Shown here: positions 8,142 through 15,690 of the stretch, in pieces | Numbering within the stretch: the stretch's first letter is position 1 | Layout of the letters: the number at the start of each line of letters is the position of its first letter | Assembly: GCF_007747995.1 (NCBI RefSeq) | Contig: NZ_CP036276.1 | Span: 4,269,001-4,333,000 of the forward strand | DNA length: 64,000 nt | Direction of reading: 5' to 3' | Origin: Symmachiella dynata | GTDB lineage: Bacteria; Planctomycetota; Planctomycetia; Planctomycetales; Planctomycetaceae | Translations under genes and position numbers: made by a program | The notes under the pieces: model-generated | Databases searched by the model: none | What the model was told of the DNA's origin: nothing | The model's input: only the letters and a program-made list of their open reading frames with translations

Positions 8142-8504
8142 ATGATGCCAAAGTTAACAGTAGAAGGTGTGGGAGAGTTTGAAGTTCCCGAAGGCAAGCG
8201 GCTCGTGTTGGCACTGACCGACGAGGCGGGTGTGGATCAACTGCATGCCTGCGGCGGAAATTCCCGCTGCACGACCTGCCGGGTCGAGTTTATTTCCGGC
8301 GAACCGGACCGCATGACGGCCGCTGAGAAACAAACGTTGCAAGCACGAGATTTGACCGACGCACGGCTCAGTTGCCAAATTTTGTGCGATCACGACATGA
8401 GCGTGCGGGCCATCAGCCGCCTGGAAGGCAGCGGCCGCGCCGATGCCGGGCATGTCCCAACCGAAGAAATGCAGCCACAACCAGTGGAGTGGGTCGAGAA
8501 ATAG
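8142..8504 (+). CDS. 2Fe-2S ferredoxin-type protein
   Basis: A 120-residue protein with the plant-type ferredoxin fold pattern: Cys37, Cys43, Cys46 (CGGNSRCTTC) and Cys78 in LSCQIL, the C-x5-C-x2-C...C set that binds one 2Fe-2S cluster. It should be a small electron carrier in the cytoplasm. AAGGA is 4 bases before the ATG at 8142 and 7 bases before an adjacent ATG at 8145, so the second may be the true start. The C-terminal 25 residues beyond the fold are polar and probably flexible. No oxidoreductase partner is adjacent. A second, different ferredoxin is at 46702-47067. Confidence 0.9.
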   Translation: MMPKLTVEGVGEFEVPEGKRLVLALTDEAGVDQLHACGGNSRCTTCRVEFISGEPDRMTAAEKQTLQARDLTDARLSCQILCDHDMSVRAISRLEGSGRADAGHVPTEEMQPQPVEWVEK

Positions 8505-8605
8505 TCGTTCGGGTGCCACTGCAGGACCAGTCAGCAGCGGCACCCGGCATTCTATTAGCTTTTCGCCGTGAACAGAGTTGCGCATCTTCTTACCGGCGGA
8601 CAATT

Positions 8606-9001
8606 ATGACGATCGACACAACGAATTTGACGTGTCCGAGTTGGGTACGTCGAATTGTGGTGGGCATCTTGATCGCAAGCTGCGGTGGCTGTTTGCGACA
8701 AATGGGTGCAACCATTATTCCACCGAATGAAATGACCGCGACGACTCTCACAGGCCTAGAGCAGAGGATCCGAAGTTATCACAGTAGCCATGGAACTCTG
8801 CCGCCGGACCTCAACAGCTTGCCACTTCGACCCGAAAAATCGAACGACCTGAGCGATGGGTGGGGACATCCGATCGAATACATACGCGAGAGCGATTCGT
8901 TATACCACATCCGCTCTCTGGGGGCCGACGGTGAAATTGACGGAACTGGAGACAATTCCGACGTCGTAAGAACCGTCAACGTGGAACCTCCCCAGGAATA
9001 G
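8606..9001 (+). CDS. Small lipoprotein with GspG-like C-terminal domain
   Basis: A 131-residue protein starting at ATG 8606. A short basic/hydrophobic N-terminus ends in a lipobox-like LIASC (Cys26; CGGC follows), so it is likely a lipoprotein. Residues about 45-125 match the soluble part of type II secretion major pseudopilins: LEQRIRSYHSSHGTLPPDLN, then LSDGWGHPIEYIRESDSLYHI and SLGADGEIDGTGDNSD, the WG-P-Y and D-G-xxG pattern that binds calcium in GspG. It lacks the pseudopilin methylation/cleavage motif, so it is not a true GspG. Planctomycetes carry many such stand-alone proteins; function is unknown. Its stop overlaps a possible GTG of the next frame, but that gene probably starts at 9133. 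Confidence 0.7.
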   Translation: MTIDTTNLTCPSWVRRIVVGILIASCGGCLRQMGATIIPPNEMTATTLTGLEQRIRSYHSSHGTLPPDLNSLPLRPEKSNDLSDGWGHPIEYIRESDSLYHIRSLGADGEIDGTGDNSDVVRTVNVEPPQE

Positions 9002-9132
9002 TGCATCCTAGTCGCCCGTCTGCCGAGCAACTGCCACTCGAACCGGTGGAGTCGGGCAAAGCATCGTGGTGGTCACTGAACGCGCGGACTGGTGATGAAC
9101 CATTTACGTATCTGCGAAAATTGGAGCGTCGA

Positions 9133-9594
9133 ATGTCAATATCCAACGCATACGAGAAGTTTTGTACAACCCGGTTTCCAAACATCACAGAGAAAGACGT
9201 GACATATCTTGAGGACGAGATCGGTGTTGCATTGCCAAAAGATTATCGCAAATACTTGTTAGAGTTTAATGGTGGGTACTTCGATGAACCACTCATTACT
9301 CCCCCGGAAAAGACATGGCCAAATAGTTGGCTGGAATCTATGTACGGTATCCGTGCGCCCCACAATTTCGCAGAAATAGGATTGCTAGGAGACATCCTGA
9401 CGTTTGACGACAATGTCCCAGGCTCTCCACCTGTTATTGTGCCAATTGGAAACACAACAAAGAACTATCTAATTTTGCTGGATACTAGTCCTGAGGACAA
9501 TGGGTCGATCTATCTGCGCACCTTCACGGAGACCTTCCAGCTTTCTTTTGGCATTGAGGAGTTTTTTGACTTACTCGTTGCCGCTGACTCTTAG
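9133..9594 (+). CDS. SMI1/KNR4 (SUKH-1) family protein
   Basis: A 153-residue protein of the SMI1/KNR4 or SUKH superfamily. The ATG at 9133 follows TTGGAG by 6 bases; a GTG at 9001 in frame would overlap the previous stop and add 44 residues unlike the family. The family core is clear: ITEKDVTYLEDEIGVALPKDYRKYLLEFNGG (residues about 18-48), a hydrophobic middle (NFAEIGLLGDILTFDDN) and VIVPIGNTTKNYLILLDTSP with a final IEEFFDLL helix. Bacterial SUKH proteins often act as immunity proteins against polymorphic nuclease toxins, but no toxin is recognisable next to it. It may be an orphan immunity protein. Confidence 0.8.
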   Translation: MSISNAYEKFCTTRFPNITEKDVTYLEDEIGVALPKDYRKYLLEFNGGYFDEPLITPPEKTWPNSWLESMYGIRAPHNFAEIGLLGDILTFDDNVPGSPPVIVPIGNTTKNYLILLDTSPEDNGSIYLRTFTETFQLSFGIEEFFDLLVAADS

Positions 9595-9647
9595 GTTTAG
9601 CGGGGCAGACAGCCGCTTGATGCCACCGGCGATCGCGTGCCCGATTC

Positions 9648-11378
9648 TCAGATAATCTCGGTGATGTGATAGTGACGGTCTTCTGAAATCTCAACTTCTG
9701 CCAGATTGCCTGCTTTTTCAATCATGCGTTTGCAATCAGCATTCAGATTCCGCAGCAGCAGACATTTGTTTTCCTGGCGATAGCGTTCAGCCAGCTTGTG
9801 GATGGCTTCCATCGCAGACTGATCGTAAACGCGTGAGAAGTAGAAATCGATGGCGACCACATCGGGGTCGCTCGCTGGATCGACGATTTCGCGGAGGCTG
9901 GTGACCGAGGCGAAGAAGAGCGGACCGTGCAGTTGGTAGACTTTTTTGTCATCTTCAAAGTGAATATCAGCCATCAAGTGCGTCGCATGATGCCAGGCAA
10001 AAATGAGTGCTTGCACGACAATCCCCAGTAACACGGCAATCGCCAAGTTGTGAAACAGGACCGTGTAGCCCGCCACGAGCACCATGACCAGCACATCGCT
10101 TTTGGGAATCCGATTCCAGGTGTGCAGCGTACTCCATTCAAACGTGCCAATCACGACCATAAACATCACGCCCACGAGGGCTGCCATGGGCACCAGGGAG
10201 ATCACCGGTTTCAAAACCACGACCATCGTCATCAAGCCGATTGCAGCCACAACACCGGACAACCGACCGCGGCCCCCGGAATTGACGTTGATCAAAGATT
10301 GACCAATCATCGCACAGCCTCCCATGCCGCCAAACAGTCCACAGACGATATTAGCGGCGCCCTGCCCGATGCATTCGCGATTTCCATAGCCGCGCGTGTC
10401 AGTGATTTCATCGATCAAGGTGAGCGTCATCAACGATTCGATCAACCCCACCCCGGCCAGAATCAGCGAAAATGGCAGGATGATAATGAGTGTTTCCCAT
10501 GTCATGGGAGCAAGCACATAGCGAGAATCGAGAAAAAACAACATCGGCAACGGCTCTGCTGTGGGCTTGACCGATGCAATCGTCGCCTCAACCTGCTCAG
10601 GGCTCAAAACCGACAGGGGAGCAACCGCGTGCGCGTCCACGTCAGCAACAGTCGCGTTTTGGCTGTGGACTTCCACCGCAGCCTCATGAACGGCTTTCGC
10701 CTTCAAATTGTTCATCATCAGGTCGTCAACCGTCTGAACCGCATGGGTCTGTCCGGTGGGCAACCAGTCTTGCGGCGCGTATTGATTGATGCCGACGGAA
10801 ATCATAGAGACGACCACAATGGCAGCCAATGAACTGGGGACTGCCTTGGTCAATTTGGGGAGCAAGACGATCATTGCCATCGTCAAGACCACGAGCCCGA
10901 TCATGATCATCAAGGGTGCGCCTTGCAGATACGTCATCGCCCCGTCGGTGCCCAGTGTCTTGAAACTACCGAGTTGAGCGAGACCAATCACAATCGCTAA
11001 ACCATTGACGAAGCCCAACATGACTGAATGCGGGACGAGCCGAATCAGTTTTCCTAGGCGGAGCACTCCAACAGTAACCTGCAACAATCCGCAGAGAATG
11101 ACAGCGGGAAACAGGTATTCGATGCCATGCAGGGCGACAAGCGAGACAACCACGACTGCCATCGCTCCCGTGGCTCCGGAAATCATTCCCGGCCGCCCGC
11201 CGGCCAATGAAGTAACCAAGCCGATGAAGAAAGCGGAATACAATCCCACGGTTGGGGGAATTCCAGCAACAAAGGCGAACGCGACAGCTTCGGGGACTAA
11301 TGCCAACGCAACCGTCAAACCCGATAAAATATCATCCTTGACCGAAGCAGTGTGCTTCGAAAAAAACTGTAACATCAA
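9648..11378 (-). CDS. SulP family anion transporter with STAS domain
   Basis: A 576-residue inner-membrane transporter of the SLC26/SulP family (sulfate, bicarbonate or other anions). GGAG is 5 bases before the ATG. The start of the transport domain has the SulP signature [20 protein letters not shown] and [20 protein letters not shown]; about ten hydrophobic spans follow. The C-terminal 100 residues form a STAS domain ([35 protein letters not shown]). Between hydrophobic spans at about residues 205-285 there is a hydrophilic, His/Ala/Val-rich insertion ([20 protein letters not shown]) longer than the usual loop. Bicarbonate or sulfate as substrate cannot be decided. It converges on the SUKH gene with a 53-bp gap. 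Confidence 0.9.
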   Translation of the reverse strand: MMLQFFSKHTASVKDDILSGLTVALALVPEAVAFAFVAGIPPTVGLYSAFFIGLVTSLAGGRPGMISGATGAMAVVVVSLVALHGIEYLFPAVILCGLLQVTVGVLRLGKLIRLVPHSVMLGFVNGLAIVIGLAQLGSFKTLGTDGAMTYLQGAPLMIMIGLVVLTMAMIVLLPKLTKAVPSSLAAIVVVSMISVGINQYAPQDWLPTGQTHAVQTVDDLMMNNLKAKAVHEAAVEVHSQNATVADVDAHAVAPLSVLSPEQVEATIASVKPTAEPLPMLFFLDSRYVLAPMTWETLIIILPFSLILAGVGLIESLMTLTLIDEITDTRGYGNRECIGQGAANIVCGLFGGMGGCAMIGQSLINVNSGGRGRLSGVVAAIGLMTMVVVLKPVISLVPMAALVGVMFMVVIGTFEWSTLHTWNRIPKSDVLVMVLVAGYTVLFHNLAIAVLLGIVVQALIFAWHHATHLMADIHFEDDKKVYQLHGPLFFASVTSLREIVDPASDPDVVAIDFYFSRVYDQSAMEAIHKLAERYRQENKCLLLRNLNADCKRMIEKAGNLAEVEISEDRHYHITEII

Positions 11379-11923
11379 TACTCCAAAATTGTTCTCTAAA
11401 TCATTCTGCCTGCAGCACGCGAGCGTTATTCAGACTTTCCTCGCCAATACTGCAAAATGGGCGCATTTGGAGCCATTTAGTCTGGCGCCAAAGCGGTTTG
11501 GTATTTCAGGTTCGCACTAGAGCAAACCTGCCCATACCGGGTCACACAACACTATGTTTTAGCCGTTCCATGCGAACGGAACCTTGCAACGTTAACGCTA
11601 CATTGGATGCCGACAAACGTCGAAAGGAAGTGTTGTTGGGGGACTAAGCGGGAGCGTTGATGGTGCATTCGCACCCCAAATTTTGGACTCAACGACTCCA
11701 CCGCCGCATCCTACAGCATCACGGAACTCTTCAGAAGAGAAACTGCGCAGGAACTTTGAAAATTGCTCCCTCTTCAAGTTCGCATCGCCCCTGATTATGC
11801 ACGAATGCAGCGATAAGAACGCTTCTTCTTTTTTCTGGGAAAGTTCGCTCTTATTGCTGAAGTCCCGCTCAACGGGGTGCGGATGCGGCAAGTTGATCCT
11901 CATACAGCGGCGACAACCGGCAT
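11379..11923. other. Intergenic region without a convincing gene
   Basis: About 545 bp between sulP and the CoA-transferase gene. An open frame on the minus strand (11598-11903) starts with MRINLPHPHPVERDF but has odd composition, no family match I recognise and no clear ribosome site. The sulP promoter should lie at the left end. Confidence 0.4.
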
Positions 11924-12703
11924 TCAGAGCGAGCGACCGATGATATATCCGTGCGGATCCACCTGTTTCCGCAAAGCGTCGAGTTGATCGCTCGTAGGCA
12001 GAGCAGTCGTTGCCAGTTGATCAGCAACATCGATATCAAACGACGTTCTGCTGCGGACCGCCTCTAAAGTCACCCCTGGGTGCAGCGATTCGACTTGCAT
12101 CCGCTTTGTGTCCGGGTGAAAACCGAGGATGGCCAAGTCGGTGATGACTTTGTGCGGCCCGGTCCCCGGTGGCAGTCCGGCCGCTTCGCGGGCTCCCGGG
12201 CCGTCGAGGTAACCGGCAGTCGTCACATAATCGACTCGCTCCACGAATCGTCGAGGATCGTGCGGCGTAATCACCAACGTTTTGCGGCACAGCGAACCAA
12301 GATCATTGGCGCCGCCGCTGCCCGGCAACCGTACCGCCGGCGTATCGTAATCGCCGATGACGGTGGAATTGAGATTGCCGTAACGGTCGATCTGCGCGCC
12401 GCCCAAAAACGTATAGTCGACCATCCCCCGTTGGCAGGTCTCCATAATGTCCGCCATGCTGGTTGCCATCAGACCTTGATAAAACGTGCGAGAATCCCCC
12501 ACGCTGATCGGCATCCGCGGCAATCGCGGCCCAACGCCCCCCGCTTCGAACATCAACGCCAATTTGGGAGCGGTCGTCAATTGCGCCAGCATCGCCGCCG
12601 CACACGGCGCTCCAGTCCCCACAACCACTAAGGCACCATCTTCGAGCAATCCAGCCGCTGTGCAGATCATTTGTTCGATGGGTGTGTAGGTTTTTGTGGT
12701 CAT
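11924..12703 (-). CDS. CoA-transferase beta subunit (glutaconate/3-oxoacid type)
   Basis: A 259-residue CoA-transferase family I beta subunit. ATG 12703 (MTTKTYTPIEQMIC) is preferred to 12742 because the extension is not family-like. Visible features are ALVVVGTGAPCAAAMLAQLT near 20-40, MFEAGGVGPRLPRMPISVGD, FLGGAQIDRYGNLNSTVIG near 110-130 and LPGSGGANDLG near 140, which is the conserved loop near the CoA site. Such enzymes swap CoA between organic acids and work as alpha/beta heteromers. No alpha-subunit gene is adjacent: upstream lie a GxxExxY gene and a cyclase-family hydrolase, downstream an empty spacer. The partner must be elsewhere or lost. Confidence 0.85.
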   Translation of the reverse strand: MTTKTYTPIEQMICTAAGLLEDGALVVVGTGAPCAAAMLAQLTTAPKLALMFEAGGVGPRLPRMPISVGDSRTFYQGLMATSMADIMETCQRGMVDYTFLGGAQIDRYGNLNSTVIGDYDTPAVRLPGSGGANDLGSLCRKTLVITPHDPRRFVERVDYVTTAGYLDGPGAREAAGLPPGTGPHKVITDLAILGFHPDTKRMQVESLHPGVTLEAVRSRTSFDIDVADQLATTALPTSDQLDALRKQVDPHGYIIGRSL

Positions 12704-12729
12704 GGTTGGTGCTTTGGAAAAATATCTCG

Positions 12730-12757
12730 CGCAGAGACGCAAAGGCGCAGAGAGAAG
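12730..12757 (+). repeat. CGCAGAGACGC-type repeat, left arm
   Basis: CGCAGAGACGC-AAAGGCGCAGAG occurs here and again in inverted orientation at 13268-13310, so the two copies frame the GxxExxY gene. Allowing a 2-base insertion and 2 substitutions, about 26 bases match. Confidence 0.75.
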
Positions 12758-12813
12758 TAAAAAGAGAAAATAGAAAAAAGGGAAATCACAAAATGTTTTG
12801 CACGCGTTTTGGG

Positions 12814-13206
12814 TTAATCCTTGAGATCGTTTGCGAGGCGGACAATGCCGTCTTTCATTAGTGGGGCACCGAAGTTTAAGAGGAGGCCAAGGCGTTTGTC
12901 CGTGAGTTTAAGGTAGGTCAGTAATTGTTTTTTGTGGACCGGACTGAGCGTTTCTATGGATTTCAATTCCACAATGACTTTGTCGTTGACAATGAGGTCG
13001 GCCACAAAGGCATTTTCCAGACGCATTGAATCATAAACAACGCTAATCGGCACCTGTCGCTGTACGGTTAACCCGCGTTTTTTCAGCTCATGCTCTAGAC
13101 ACGCTTCGTAAACGACCTCAAAAAGTCCCGGGCCCAGAGTCGAATGTACGCAAACCGCCGCATCAACAACCAACGCAGTAATCTTGTTCTCCATCATCTC
13201 AGGCAT
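12814..13206 (-). CDS. GxxExxY family protein
   Basis: A 130-residue protein of the GxxExxY family, named for the motif seen here as GLFEVVYE (residues about 27-34, after LGPGLF). Other landmarks are QVPISVVYDSM, ADLIVNDKVIVELKSIETLSPVHKKQLLTYLKL (about 68-100) and GLLLNFGAPLMKDGI, giving a D-x(n)-ExK core like that of PD-(D/E)xK nucleases. Function is unknown. The gene is framed by inverted CGCAGAGACGC-type repeats at 12730-12757 and 13268-13310 and interrupts the space between the CoA-transferase and cyclase genes, so it looks like an inserted cassette. Confidence 0.92.
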   Translation of the reverse strand: MPEMMENKITALVVDAAVCVHSTLGPGLFEVVYEACLEHELKKRGLTVQRQVPISVVYDSMRLENAFVADLIVNDKVIVELKSIETLSPVHKKQLLTYLKLTDKRLGLLLNFGAPLMKDGIVRLANDLKD

Positions 13207-13267
13207 AATAAAACCCCAGAAATTGATCCACTACGTTTCGCTCGAAATTTTACTCGTTTGCTCTTTG

Positions 13268-13310
13268 CTTCTCTGCGCCTCCGCGTCTCTGCGTCTCTGC
13301 GTCTCTGCGC
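13268..13310 (-). repeat. CGCAGAGACGC-type repeat, right arm
   Basis: The minus strand reads CGCAGAGACGCAGAGACG and continues through GCGGAGGCGCAGAGAAG: a short tandem of CGCAGAGA units. It is inverted relative to 12730-12757 and ends 12 bp before the stop of the cyclase gene. Confidence 0.75.
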
Positions 13311-13322
13311 GCCATTCTTTTA

Positions 13323-14102
13323 TTACGAAGGCACCAACGCCACGGCGCGGCACCAGCCGGCGCTGGCGGCTTTGATTTTTATGGGGAGGCAGGAGACGTA
13401 GAACCCGTGCGGCTGGGGGAGTTGATCGAGATTGGCCAGTTTTTCGATTTGGCAATATTCCGCGGTAATGCCGGCGAAATGCGCTGGCCAGATGTGTCGG
13501 CCGTCGCCCGTTTTTTTGTAGTCTGCGACCATGTCGGCAAAAGGACGGTCGAGTGTGTAGGCGTCGATACCGATCACCCGTACCCCCTGCTCCACCAACC
13601 AGAGCACTCCCTTGCGTCCCAAACCGGGTTGCTGGAAATAGGCAGCTGAGTCGATCCGTTTGTCCGCATCGGTGCGAAGCATCACGATATCCAGCGGCTT
13701 GATTGTGTAATCAATTCGCTCCAGCTCTGCTTTTAAATATTCGACGGTAATCTCTTCACCTGCGGGCACATTGCGCACGTCAAGAACGACTCCGGGGCCG
13801 AAACACCACTCAAGCGGGACATCGTCGATCGTCCGCGCCGGTTGGCCTGCCGATTTTGCGCCGTAGTGATAGGGGGCATCGACGTGCGTTCCGGTATGAG
13901 TGATGGCCTGCACCTGTTCCACGGCCCAGCCCTGCCCCTCGGAATAGACGAGGTCCTCTGGTTGGATGCCGAAGAACTGCTGCATCTGCGCCAAGCCCTC
14001 GCCCGCATGATCGACATAGTGAATCTGCGCCGGCAACGGTTCGCTCGAGGCGTTGTGTTCCAAAGGGACACTGAGGTCGATCATTTTGCAATTGTCAAAC
14101 AT
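13323..14102 (-). CDS. Cyclase family (kynurenine formamidase-like) metal hydrolase
   Basis: A 259-residue member of the cyclase family (PF04199), metal-dependent hydrolases that include kynurenine formamidase and isatin hydrolase. The metal-binding signature HTGTHVDAPYHY (around residues 69-80) is intact, as are IDLSVPLE at the start, VVLDVRN, DIVMLRTDADKR and GVRVIGIDAYTLDRPF. A conserved His near HIWPAHFAG (about 205) fits the catalytic part. ATG 14102 or an internal ATG (MIDLSVPL) 18 bases on could be used. The gene lies upstream of the GxxExxY cassette and of the CoA-transferase beta gene on the same strand, so before the insertion it may have formed one operon with it, perhaps for breakdown of an aromatic or cyclic compound. 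Confidence 0.88.
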   Translation of the reverse strand: MFDNCKMIDLSVPLEHNASSEPLPAQIHYVDHAGEGLAQMQQFFGIQPEDLVYSEGQGWAVEQVQAITHTGTHVDAPYHYGAKSAGQPARTIDDVPLEWCFGPGVVLDVRNVPAGEEITVEYLKAELERIDYTIKPLDIVMLRTDADKRIDSAAYFQQPGLGRKGVLWLVEQGVRVIGIDAYTLDRPFADMVADYKKTGDGRHIWPAHFAGITAEYCQIEKLANLDQLPQPHGFYVSCLPIKIKAASAGWCRAVALVPS

Positions 14103-14179
14103 AGTGATTCACATCGATTTCAGACTGGATACGGGAATGGTGACTCGTCGTGCTGTGATCCGAGTAGGATCGAAGCATA

Positions 14180-14392
<213 letters not shown>

Positions 14393-14667
14393 GTTCGGTG
14401 ATAAGAAAGGGTCTCTAAGTGGCTCGAAATCAACAAATTCCGGGCAAACGGCGAACTTGTTGACCGCTGTGCGTGTCTGACAAGTCGGCGTAAGTTACTT
14501 GGTTGGAAAACTTTGCGCATATTTCATCATTGGGTCGTATCGTGCCAATTGCTTGTATTCGGGGGCAGGACGTGGTTCCACACTTTCCCCCTGGGTATTC
14601 GCAAAGTAAAATGTTCATAGGTTCGCGCACCGTCGCGATGGATTAGAAAGCCTCTTGGTAGGGAAGC

Positions 14668-15624
14668 ATGACCGAAACGACCATATCGTTTCTCGATCCG
14701 AGCCAAATACTGGTTTTGTTCGGAGCGCGCGATCAACACCTCCGCCGTGTGCGGGAATCGACCGGCGTCGAGGTGACCGTTCAAGGGGATGAAATCCATC
14801 TCAAGGGAACCGAAGAGCAGATCCGTCGAGGTCTCGCGACTTTTGGGGAACTGCGGGAAATCATCGCGACTAAGGGCCACTTGGACGCCTCGGATGTTTC
14901 CGAAGTTCTTGGCGAAACCAACGGGGACTCGGAAAAACACGAAGAGATCGACCTGCTTGAGCAGGCACGCAGCGTCGTCCCCCGAACCAAAGGGCAGGCG
15001 GACTACATCACTGCGATTCGTGACCACGACGTCGTGTTTTGTACCGGCCCGGCTGGTTGCGGCAAGACCTATCTTGCAGTGGCCATGGCTGTGAACGCGC
15101 TTCGCCAGGAGTTGGTGCGAAAAATCGTCTTGGTCCGGCCGGCTGTCGAAGCGGGTGAACGGCTCGGTTTTCTGCCGGGCGATATGTTGGCCAAGGTCAA
15201 TCCTTATCTGCGTCCATTGCTGGATGCACTCAATGATATTTTGAGTTTTGATCAGGTCACGCGGTATTTGGAACGAGATGTGATTGAGATTGTGCCCTTA
15301 GCATTTATGCGAGGCCGGACGCTCAACGATACGTTTATTATCTTGGACGAAGGACAGAATACGACCGCGACGCAGATGAAAATGTTTTTGACGCGAATGG
15401 GAATGGAGTCAAAAATCGTGGTCACAGGGGACACGACCCAAACGGATCTCCCCGATCACGTGCAAAGTGGCATGGCGGATGCCACCAAACGGTTATCGAC
15501 GATTGAGGGTGTTAAGACGGTGCGTCTGACAGGACGCGATATTGTCCGGCATCCATTGGTACGAGAGATAGTGAAGGCCTACGATGCGGAAGCAAAAAAC
15601 AACCGATCTCGCCGCGGGCGATGA
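14668..15624 (+). CDS. phoH: PhoH family ATPase (PhoH-like, YbeZ type)
   Basis: A 318-residue cytoplasmic ATPase. An N-terminal KH-like segment (ILVLFGARDQHLRRVRESTG, about 10-75) precedes the P-loop domain with Walker A GPAGCGKT at 127-134, the VRPAVEAGERLGFLPGD motif just after it, and Walker B IILDEGQN near 226. Length and order match PhoH/YbeZ proteins, which are thought to be RNA-helicase-like partners of the YbeY endoribonuclease. That pairing is preserved here: phoH, an HD-domain membrane phosphodiesterase, ybeY and a CorC/HlyC gene follow each other on the same strand. The stop is about 65 bp before the next start. Confidence 0.95.
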   Translation: MTETTISFLDPSQILVLFGARDQHLRRVRESTGVEVTVQGDEIHLKGTEEQIRRGLATFGELREIIATKGHLDASDVSEVLGETNGDSEKHEEIDLLEQARSVVPRTKGQADYITAIRDHDVVFCTGPAGCGKTYLAVAMAVNALRQELVRKIVLVRPAVEAGERLGFLPGDMLAKVNPYLRPLLDALNDILSFDQVTRYLERDVIEIVPLAFMRGRTLNDTFIILDEGQNTTATQMKMFLTRMGMESKIVVTGDTTQTDLPDHVQSGMADATKRLSTIEGVKTVRLTGRDIVRHPLVREIVKAYDAEAKNNRSRRGR

Positions 15625-15690
15625 AACGGATGAACCTCCGAGTCCCGGGCGGCCGGAATTCTCACCCAAACGATCGCAAAGGCTGCGAGA

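Noticed and set aside
11598-11903. Minus-strand ORF of 101 codons upstream of sulP
   Set aside because: No family, ribosome site or codon signal; described only as part of the spacer.
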